Assembly (NCBI GenBank): GCA_030529545.1
Contig: JAUMWR010000001.1
Coordinates: 86,201-127,485 of the forward strand
Direction of reading: 5' to 3'
DNA length: 41,285 bases
DNA from: Buchananella hordeovulneris
GTDB taxonomy: Bacteria; Actinomycetota; Actinomycetes; Actinomycetales; Actinomycetaceae
Part shown: positions 33,852 to 39,666 of the stretch, piece after piece
Position numbering within the stretch: the first letter of the stretch is position 1
Layout of the letters: every line of letters starts with the position of its first letter
Notes under the pieces: model-generated
The model's database searches: none
What the model saw: only the letters and a program-made list of their open reading frames with translations
Told to the model about the DNA's origin: nothing
Made by a program: the position numbers and the translations under genes

Positions 33852-33857
33852 TATGAT
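33852..33857 (+). promoter_or_regulatory. candidate -10 of the bS22 gene
   Basis: TATGAT (33852-33857) is a near-consensus -10 element. TTGGCG (33827-33832) is a possible -35 at a long 19-base spacing. It lies 65 bases upstream of the bS22 start in an AT-richer patch unusual for this window. Confidence 0.5.
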
Positions 33858-33922
33858 CGCGCATCAGGCGTGTGGCATCGCTGCGCGCGACTTGCCACCT
33901 GGCCTATCGAAGGAGGGTACGA

Positions 33923-34021
33923 ATGGGATCCGTCATCAAGAAGCGTCGCAAGCGCATGGCGAAGAAGAAGCACCGCAAGCTGCTGCGCAAGACTCGTCAC
34001 CAGCGTCGCAACAAGAAGTGA
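33923..34021 (+). CDS. small ribosomal protein bS22-type (AURKAIP1/COX24 motif)
   Basis: A 32-residue, extremely basic protein, [20 protein letters not shown] followed by [12 protein letters not shown]. It is nearly identical to the 33-residue actinobacterial peptide seen in mycobacterial 30S subunits and named bS22, which databases often call 'AURKAIP1/COX24 domain-containing protein'. The ATG follows AAGGAGGG, there is a near-consensus -10, and an intrinsic terminator lies right after the stop. All three mark a strongly expressed monocistronic gene. At 99 bp it is easy to miss in automated calling. Its role in the ribosome is structural, near the decoding region in published mycobacterial structures. 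Confidence 0.93.
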   Translation: MGSVIKKRRKRMAKKKHRKLLRKTRHQRRNKK

Positions 34022-34028
34022 GCTGTTA

Positions 34029-34050
34029 GGGCCCGGCAACCGCCGGGCCC
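34029..34050 (+). terminator. intrinsic terminator of the bS22 gene
   Basis: GGGCCCGGC (34029-34037) pairs with GCCGGGCCC (34042-34050) across AACC, followed by TTTGCTT. It starts eight bases after the stop codon. Confidence 0.85.
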
Positions 34051-34095
34051 TTTGCTTATGCGCTGCGGGCACGGGATAGACTGCCCACATTAGCC

Positions 34096-34725
34096 GTGCA
34101 TGCGGATGGGAAAGCGGGGTGGCGGCCAGTGGGATCTAAACGGATTCCTAGGTCACTGGAGACGGCTGGGCTGAGAGAAAAGGATCTGCTGCCCTGGGAG
34201 CACACGGAGGAGCAGTGCCAGGCCCATCAGGCGGCTTTCGGTCTGTCCCCGCACGCGGTGGAGGGGCACTGGCATTTCTCCGCAGCGGAGTACACGGCCT
34301 GGCGCGGCTTGCTCCACGGTTCGCTGGTGCTCTATGACGAGCTGAACCGCAACCTGGAGGACAACTGTGGGATCACCTTGGGCGAGTACGAGGTACTGGT
34401 GACCCTGGTGGACGCCGCTGGTCACCGCCGCCGGATGGCGGAGCTGGCGGAGTTGGTTTCGTTCTCCCGCTCGCGCCTGACCAACACGGTCAACCGGTTG
34501 GAGAAGCGGGGCTTGGTCACGCGCGTGTCCTGCCAGAGCGATGGGCGCGGCGTGGTGGCCGTGCTGACTAGGCACGGCGCGGAGTTTTTGACGCAGATCG
34601 CGCCGGTGCACCTGAAGGCGTTGCACGAGCGCATGGTGGAGCGCCTCACTAGCGAGCAACTGGAGCAGTTGGCGCAGATTATGGAAGCGTTGGTGCCGGG
34701 CGTTACTGCCCCGCCGCAGAGTTAG
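34096..34725 (+). CDS. MarR-family transcriptional regulator
   Basis: The product is up to 209 residues. The MarR winged helix is clear at ~75-200: LLHGSLVLYDELNRNLEDNC, GITLGEYEVLVTLVDAAGHR and RRMAELAELVSFSRSRLTNT (recognition helix). VNRLEKRGLVTRVSCQSDGR (wing) and VAVLTRHGAEFLTQIAPVH follow. These dimeric repressors usually answer to small aromatic ligands or oxidants; the ligand is unknown. The N-terminal ~60 residues are not part of the family. The start is uncertain: GTG 34096 has no RBS but a TAGACT -10-like element lies at 34077, and GTG 34129 has GGGGTGGC upstream. The next gene starts nine bases after the stop, so they are probably co-transcribed. Confidence 0.88.
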   Translation: MHADGKAGWRPVGSKRIPRSLETAGLREKDLLPWEHTEEQCQAHQAAFGLSPHAVEGHWHFSAAEYTAWRGLLHGSLVLYDELNRNLEDNCGITLGEYEVLVTLVDAAGHRRRMAELAELVSFSRSRLTNTVNRLEKRGLVTRVSCQSDGRGVVAVLTRHGAEFLTQIAPVHLKALHERMVERLTSEQLEQLAQIMEALVPGVTAPPQS

Positions 34726-34734
34726 GAGCCGGGT

Positions 34735-35418
34735 ATGGCCCGCACGGTTGTTCATTTGATGCGTCACGGGGAGGTCTTTAACCCGGCGGGCGTGTTGTAC
34801 GGGCGCATGCCGGGCTACCGCCTCTCGGCGCGCGGCCAGGCGATGGCCCAACAGGTGGCCGACGTTCTGCTGGCTGGGGAGCACGACGTCCGCGCCGTGA
34901 TCCACTCGCCCCTGGAGCGGGCGGAGGAGACGGCCGCCCCCACTGCGGCGGCTTTTGACCTGCCGTTGCAGGCCGACCCGCGCCTGATCGAGGCGGGTAA
35001 CCAGTTCGAGGGCGTGCCGGTGAACCGCTCACGCCTGGTGCTGGCCAGCCCGCGCTACTGGTGGCTCTACCGCAACCCGCTGCGCCCCTCGTGGGGAGAG
35101 AGCTACCTGGAGCAGGCGCGCCGCATGACGGCGGTGGTGCGCGATGTGCTACCGCAGGTCGAAGGTGGCGAGGCGCTGCTGGTTTCGCACCAGTTGCCGA
35201 TCTGGGTCACGCGCCTGTTCTTGGAGAAGCGCATGCTGGCCCACGATCCGCGCAAGCGCCAGTGCGCGCTGGCCTCGCTGACGTCGCTGACCTTCGAGGG
35301 ACGCCGCCTGGTGGGCCTGTCGTACTGGGAGCCGGCGGCCGACCTGGTGGCCGGCGCCAGCGATATGGTGCCGGGCTGCTCGGGCGCGGCGATCAATACC
35401 GGCGAGGAGCTCAGCTAG
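34735..35418 (+). CDS. histidine phosphatase family protein (phosphoglycerate mutase-like)
   Basis: The 227-residue protein has the branch-1 histidine-phosphatase signature RHG in VVHLMRHGEVFNPAGVLYGR, where the His accepts phosphate. LSARGQAMAQQVADVL, AVIHSPLERAEETAAPTAAA (second Arg), the acid residue in RLIEAGNQFEG, and the second His in ALLVSHQLPIWVTRLFLEKR complete the active site. The substrate is unknown; such 'GpmB-like' proteins are often general phosphatases rather than glycolytic mutases. It lies nine bases after the MarR gene. After the stop, a near-copy of the recurring word (35425-35439) occupies the short gap to the convergent PLDc_N gene. Confidence 0.92.
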   Translation: MARTVVHLMRHGEVFNPAGVLYGRMPGYRLSARGQAMAQQVADVLLAGEHDVRAVIHSPLERAEETAAPTAAAFDLPLQADPRLIEAGNQFEGVPVNRSRLVLASPRYWWLYRNPLRPSWGESYLEQARRMTAVVRDVLPQVEGGEALLVSHQLPIWVTRLFLEKRMLAHDPRKRQCALASLTSLTFEGRRLVGLSYWEPAADLVAGASDMVPGCSGAAINTGEELS

Positions 35419-35424
35419 CTTTTG

Positions 35425-35439
35425 GTGGCCGACGTTCCG
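35425..35439 (+). repeat. intergenic near-copy of the recurring word
   Basis: GTGGCCGACGTTCCG matches 13 of 15 bases of the exact word, seven bases after the phosphatase stop. It shows that the word is not tied to coding sequence. Confidence 0.6.
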
Positions 35440-35505
35440 CCTGCCGCCCCCAGCAGCCCGGCCGGTGACGCGTCGGGCAACAGCCGGCCCATCGGCTAGG
35501 CGGCG

Positions 35506-36036
35506 TCAGCCCTGCGGGGCGTCCTCCGCGCCGTCGGCCTGTCCGCCGTAGGCCTGCTCGCCTTTGGGTGGCTCGCCGGGAGCGTTGGTGGCGTTGCGGC
35601 CAGTGGAGGCGTCGTCCCCCTGTCGATGGGGGCGCAACAGGTCGCGGCGCTGCTGCTCCTTCATGGCGGCGTCGCGGGCCGCGCGGCGGCGGCGCTGCTC
35701 CTCTGCCTTGAGGCGGAAAAGGAACTCCGGGTCGTCGTCTGGGGCGAGCTGGACGGGTTCCTCCTCCGCCCGCTGGAAGCCGATCAGGGCGCCCAGGCCG
35801 CCGGGGCGCCCCGGCTCGGCTGCGGCGCCACGCGCCTCGCGCTCGGCCTGAATGCGCGGCAAGACCTTCGTGACGATCAGCCACACGGCCGCGCCGATGG
35901 CGGGCTGCAGGAAAGCAATGATCAAAATCCAGGCGACGCGGGGGAAACCGGCAACGCGCTCCTCATCCTTGCGCACCACGTCCACCAGGGCGTAGATGGT
36001 CAGGATGAGGGGGAGGAGATAGATCAACTGGCGCAT
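35506..36036 (-). CDS. PLDc_N-domain membrane protein
   Basis: The 176-residue protein has two N-terminal membrane helices typical of the PLDc_N (cardiolipin synthase N-terminal) family: MRQLIYLLPLILTIYALVDV, then VAWILIIAFLQPAIGAAVWL with the family's Pro. A long charged, Arg/Glu/Ala-rich cytosolic tail follows (RLKAEEQRRRRAARDAAMKE). No phospholipase catalytic domain is present, so it is not a cardiolipin synthase by itself. Such stand-alone proteins are often found next to menaquinone genes in actinobacteria, as here with menA 27 bp upstream. The ATG at 36036 lacks a Shine-Dalgarno; TAGGCT lies six bases upstream, suggesting a leaderless transcript. Confidence 0.85.
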   Translation of the reverse strand: MRQLIYLLPLILTIYALVDVVRKDEERVAGFPRVAWILIIAFLQPAIGAAVWLIVTKVLPRIQAEREARGAAAEPGRPGGLGALIGFQRAEEEPVQLAPDDDPEFLFRLKAEEQRRRRAARDAAMKEQQRRDLLRPHRQGDDASTGRNATNAPGEPPKGEQAYGGQADGAEDAPQG

Positions 36037-36048
36037 GATCCAAGCCTA
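36037..36048 (-). promoter_or_regulatory. candidate leaderless promoter (-10) for the PLDc_N gene
   Basis: On the minus strand TAGGCT (36048-36043) is followed by TGGATC and then the ATG, with no Shine-Dalgarno. A possible -35 would fall in the menA 3' end. Confidence 0.4.
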
Positions 36049-36063
36049 GGCGGTAACAAGGGG

Positions 36064-37056
36064 TCAGAGCGCGGCGAGCGCCCAGAGCGCTACCCACACG
36101 AGCGAGTAGGCGAGCGTGAGTAGGGAGGTGCGCTTGAGGGCGGTGATCAGGGCCTTGCCCTTGGCACCGGTCAGGACAGGGGCCGCCACCGCGATGCCGG
36201 CCGCCAGCAGCGCCGCCCCGAACGGGAAGGCCGTGGCCGGCGGGGCCGTCATCACCGCGCACACCGGGGCCACCGCTAGCAGGGCGGCAAAGGAGATCCG
36301 CGCCCAGCGCGGGCCGATCCGCACCGCCAAAGTGCGCTTGCCCGCCGCACTGTCCGTGGGGATATCGCGCAGGTTGTTCACCATCAGCACCGCGCACGCG
36401 TAGGCGCCCATTGGGGCGGCCAGCCACAGGTCGGAGACGAACACGTGCATGCGCTGCACGTAGAGCGTGCCCAGCACAGCCACCAGACCGTAGAACACGA
36501 ACACGGCCAGCTCGCCCAGACCCGCGTAGCCGTAGGGGCGCTTGCCGCCCGTGTAAAACCACGCCGCCAGGACCGCTGCGACGCCGACCGCTAGCAGCCA
36601 CCAGAGGCCGGAGAGTGCCACCACTGCCAGGCCGGATACGGCCGCGATGCCGAAGGAGAGGAAGGCGGCCGCCTTGACCTGCTCCGGGCGGGCGAGCCCG
36701 CCGCCGGTGAGGCGCGGCGGTCCCAGGCGCACGTCGTCGGTGCCGCGCACGCCGTCGCTGTAGTCGTTGGCGAAATTGACGCCCACGGTCAGGCAGAGGG
36801 CCACCAGCGTGGTCAGGATGGCCAGGAGCCAGAATCGAGCGGGGGTGTAGAAGCCCGCCGCCTGCAACTGGATAGTGGCCGCCACCGAGGCGTTCTTGGC
36901 CTCCCCGCCCTGGGTGAGGTGCACGGACAGGGCACGCAGGTATGACTCGTGCACGGTGCTGAAGTAGGCGGCGCCGTTAGCAAGCACAGTGGGGGCAAGG
37001 GCCAACGGCAGCGTCCGCAGGCGCGCGCCCTCAACCCAGTGCTCAACCTTTGTCAT
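36064..37056 (-). CDS. menA: 1,4-dihydroxy-2-naphthoate polyprenyltransferase MenA
   Basis: The 330-residue UbiA-family membrane enzyme attaches the polyprenyl tail to dihydroxynaphthoate to make demethylmenaquinone. ATG 37056 (MTKVEHWVEGARLRTLPLAL) follows AGAGGAGA; a much longer open frame upstream is rejected. The polyprenyl-diphosphate/Mg site is VNFANDYSDGVRGTDD (~94-108). The second Asp-rich region is VNNLRDIPTDSAAGKRTLAV. LGPPRLTGGGLARPEQVKAA and WFYTGGKRPYGYAGLGELAV are MenA hallmarks. Around eight hydrophobic helices are visible. The loop after helix 1 (~33-65) is somewhat long and includes GGEAKNASVAATIQ. It lies between menE (29 bp) and the PLDc_N gene on the same strand. Confidence 0.95.
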   Translation of the reverse strand: MTKVEHWVEGARLRTLPLALAPTVLANGAAYFSTVHESYLRALSVHLTQGGEAKNASVAATIQLQAAGFYTPARFWLLAILTTLVALCLTVGVNFANDYSDGVRGTDDVRLGPPRLTGGGLARPEQVKAAAFLSFGIAAVSGLAVVALSGLWWLLAVGVAAVLAAWFYTGGKRPYGYAGLGELAVFVFYGLVAVLGTLYVQRMHVFVSDLWLAAPMGAYACAVLMVNNLRDIPTDSAAGKRTLAVRIGPRWARISFAALLAVAPVCAVMTAPPATAFPFGAALLAAGIAVAAPVLTGAKGKALITALKRTSLLTLAYSLVWVALWALAAL

Positions 37057-37085
37057 CGAATCTCCTCTAAACTGCCCGGCCCAGT

Positions 37086-38753
37086 TTAGGCCCGGCTCGC
37101 CAGTGCGGCACATGCCGCGCGGTCCACCTTGCCGTTCGGCAGCAGCGGCAGCGCGGCCAGCTCCACTACTCGCTTGGGACGCAGCGGCGCTGGCCAGGCG
37201 GGCCACGCCGCCTCCAGCACCTCTTGCAGCGCGGGGGAGGGGGTGGGGGCGGGAGCGGAAAGCGAGGTAGGCGCGGTCTCGGGTGCGGCTGCGACTTCGA
37301 GCGCGGGGCCCGTGGCCGTGTTTGGCGCGGCCGCAATCGCGGCGGCGGGGCCCGGGGAGGTGTGGGGGGCGCTTTCCCCTGCGGCGGACCGGCTCACCAC
37401 CGCCACCACGGCCTGGCCCCAGTACGGGTCTGGCACGCCCACCACGCACGCTTCACTTACCAGGCCGGTAGCCAGGAGGGCATTTTCCACCTGCGCCGGG
37501 GAGACCTTCTCACCTCCGGTGTTGATGAGCCAGTCCGTGCGGCCCAGGACGGCAAGGGTGCGCCCGTCCCAGCGCCCGGAGTCTGCGGTGGCGTGCCAGC
37601 GCTTGCCGTCGGCGGTGAGGAAGGCCGCGGCCGTGCCGTCAGGGTCCCCCAGGTAGCCCAGCGCCAGGCCGGGACCGGACAGCAGGATGCGCCCAATCTG
37701 CGCGGCCGGCTGCCCGGGCGCGGGTGGGGCGGTTTGCCCGGGCTGGTTTTCGACGGCAACGCCCGGCCCAGCGGGGCCTTCCTCAGCCACTTTCGCCGGC
37801 GTGGGCACGCCCACCGAGGCGGTCTGGTCCCAAGTGTTCGCGCCCGCCATAGCGGCTTGATCTGCCGGCACAGGCGGCTGCCCGGCTGCGTCCGCCACAC
37901 GCACCTCCACCCCCGGCAACGGGACGCCGTTGTAGAGGCAGCCCCCGGAGGTTTCGGTCATGCCGTAGGTAGTAACCATCGGCAAGCCCGTCTCGGCAGC
38001 GCTCGCGGCCACCGTGGCCGGCAAGGCGGCTCCGCCCACCAGCACTGCCCGAGCCCGGGAGAGGGCCGCGCAGGCGCGCGGGTTGGCCAGCGCCTTCTGC
38101 ACCTGGGTGGGCACGAGGGGAACGACGGCGCCGTGAGCGGGCGCGTGGGAAAGAGCCTCGGCTAGAACGTCGGGCGAGAAACCGCCGCTCGCATCGGCTA
38201 CTAGGGGAGGGGAACCCAGCTGAAGGGCGCGCCACATCACCAGCAAGCCGGCCACGTGGAACGTCGGCAGGGCAAGGACCCAGCGAAGCTGTTGCGGCGG
38301 GAGAGGGGCGTGGCCAGTCAGGTTGCCGGCGGCGAGGACGTCGTTGGTGGCGCGGGCGGAGGCGTGCAGGGCGGTGGCCGAGAGGGCCACCAGGCGCGGG
38401 GTGCCGCTGGAGCCGGAGGTGGCGACTACCACGTCGGCCAGCGGGAAGTCAGCCAGTCCAGCCTCGATGCGGGCCACCAGGGTGGCGAGTTGCGCCGGGG
38501 GAAGCGAGGGGTCGTGGACGAAAACTACCGGGCAAGGGGCCCCACCGGGCGCCGGGAGGCGGTTTGAGGGGGCTGCGCCTGTGGTCGCAGTAGCCGGGAG
38601 CGGAGTGGCGGAGCTAGCCCCGCCGGTCGAGCGTGGAAAAACCGGCGAAATCAGCGGAATTAGAGCGTTTGCGAGGTCCTCAACGGCGGCGGGGGTGCAG
38701 CTGCCGGGCAGGGGATGAACTGGGCGAGGACACATGCTTGTAAGACTACTCAT
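37086..38753 (-). CDS. menE: o-succinylbenzoate-CoA ligase MenE with low-complexity insertions
   Basis: The 555-residue adenylate-forming enzyme activates o-succinylbenzoate with ATP and CoA in menaquinone synthesis. The signatures are the P-loop VVVATSGSSGTPRLVALSAT, LPTFHVAGLLVMWRALQLG, TTYGMTETSGGCLYNGVPLP and ALGYLGDPDGTAAAFLTADG. GRTDWLINTGGEKVSPAQVE and the C-terminal catalytic-lysine region LPLLPNGKVDRAAC follow. Two Ala/Pro-rich insertions interrupt the fold: one after GVEVRVADAAG (~50 residues) and one in the C-terminal subdomain after VVSRSAAGESAPH (~50 residues). A disordered N-terminal section precedes the core. The start is ATG 38753; a second ATG at 38735 is possible. It is the first gene of menE-menA. 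Confidence 0.92.
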   Translation of the reverse strand: MSSLTSMCPRPVHPLPGSCTPAAVEDLANALIPLISPVFPRSTGGASSATPLPATATTGAAPSNRLPAPGGAPCPVVFVHDPSLPPAQLATLVARIEAGLADFPLADVVVATSGSSGTPRLVALSATALHASARATNDVLAAGNLTGHAPLPPQQLRWVLALPTFHVAGLLVMWRALQLGSPPLVADASGGFSPDVLAEALSHAPAHGAVVPLVPTQVQKALANPRACAALSRARAVLVGGAALPATVAASAAETGLPMVTTYGMTETSGGCLYNGVPLPGVEVRVADAAGQPPVPADQAAMAGANTWDQTASVGVPTPAKVAEEGPAGPGVAVENQPGQTAPPAPGQPAAQIGRILLSGPGLALGYLGDPDGTAAAFLTADGKRWHATADSGRWDGRTLAVLGRTDWLINTGGEKVSPAQVENALLATGLVSEACVVGVPDPYWGQAVVAVVSRSAAGESAPHTSPGPAAAIAAAPNTATGPALEVAAAPETAPTSLSAPAPTPSPALQEVLEAAWPAWPAPLRPKRVVELAALPLLPNGKVDRAACAALASRA

Positions 38754-38856
38754 CCTTCAGGGGGATATTGCTTCCCACCTGCGACCTATGGGGGACGGGC
38801 AGAAAACGGAACGTGAGAGGGATTACCTGGGCAGCGAAAACTGGGAGTCTTATCTC

Positions 38857-39081
38857 GTGAGCACGTTACAGATTCCGCAGGGAGAGTTCTTCCAGTGTGA
38901 CTCTGTGCCGCCCGCGCAATCCGGTGAAAAATCCTGGAAAGACCAGATCGGTTTGAGGGAGCCAATCTATTGGGTTTCTCTGGGAGTGGCAACAGCAGCG
39001 TTGCTGGTGATGCTCTACGGTGCGGCGCGACTAGCGGGAAGCATGCTCCAGGCCATGACAGGGCTAGTCAATGGCCTATGA
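38857..39081 (+). CDS. small single-helix membrane protein, unknown function
   Basis: A 74-residue frame starts at GTG 38857, with GGGAG nine bases upstream; an ATG at 38788 would add 23 residues but has no RBS. The product is a short polar N-terminus (MSTLQIPQGEFFQCDSVPPA) followed by a hydrophobic helix (PIYWVSLGVATAALLVMLYG) and a small Met/Leu/Gly-rich end. I know of no family. Its reality is supported by a perfect 14-bp hairpin starting five bases after the stop, oriented for this strand. It is divergent from menE. The codon composition is less GC-biased than that of its neighbours. Confidence 0.55.
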   Translation: MSTLQIPQGEFFQCDSVPPAQSGEKSWKDQIGLREPIYWVSLGVATAALLVMLYGAARLAGSMLQAMTGLVNGL

Positions 39082-39086
39082 GATGT

Positions 39087-39122
39087 GTGCCGGGTGGGAG
39101 TTGGAGGGCTCCCACCCGGCAC
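39087..39122 (+). terminator. terminator after the small membrane protein gene
   Basis: GTGCCGGGTGGGAG (39087-39100) pairs perfectly with 39109-39122 around an 8-base loop, followed by a pyrimidine-rich TTCCATTTCT. Confidence 0.7.
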
Positions 39123-39574
39123 CTTCCATTTCTGAACAGCCGGGTCGAACCGCCCCGCCAATAATCGGCAGTGTGGTTCCCCGGTTTTTCTTTGCCCTTG
39201 GTAAACCTAATTTCTAGCGCCGGTAAAAGGTATTTGCGCGCGTGCCGGGTGCGGGCAATAACCCCTTGACATCGCCCTTTTCCGCTTTCGGCGCCGCTGG
39301 TTGGAATCTCGCGGTCGCGGCGCCCGCCCGGTCTCTCTCCCCTGCGTTCGGCCCTGGACTTAGCCGCACAACCTTGGGCTTGTGGGGGCGTGTATGAGCA
39401 TGGGCGTGCGTTTAACACCAAGTCCGTGCGGGGGTGGGTGGCGGGCCGGGCACCCTCATCCAGGCAGGCGTGCCCTAAGGGACGCAGTCTGGTTGGCCGA
39501 CGTCCCGCCGGCCGCTCTGCTTGAACGGCCTCATTGATTGCTGGCCGGGCGGTTACACGCCTGGTGGGTGTGGG
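39123..39574. other. non-coding stretch before the surface-protein gene's 3' end
   Basis: No supported gene is seen in about 450 bp. A TTGACA at 39273 has no matching -10. The recurring word appears in a degenerate form (TTGGCCGACGTCCC, 39493-39506). Base composition is mixed, with some AT-richer patches. Confidence 0.5.
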
Positions 39575-39610
39575 TCAGGGCCCCATAACCGGGTGGTTAT
39601 GGGGCCCTGA
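39575..39610. terminator. 16-bp hairpin downstream of the surface-protein gene
   Basis: TCAGGGCCCCATAACC (39575-39590) pairs perfectly with 39595-39610 across a four-base loop. On the minus strand it lies about 57 bases after the surface-protein stop codon and is its likely terminator. It has no long T-run. Confidence 0.65.
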
Positions 39611-39666
39611 CTGTTTGCCTCCTAGCCTGCTAGCTGCCTGCCTTGCTGGCTGGGGTGTGGGGGTGG

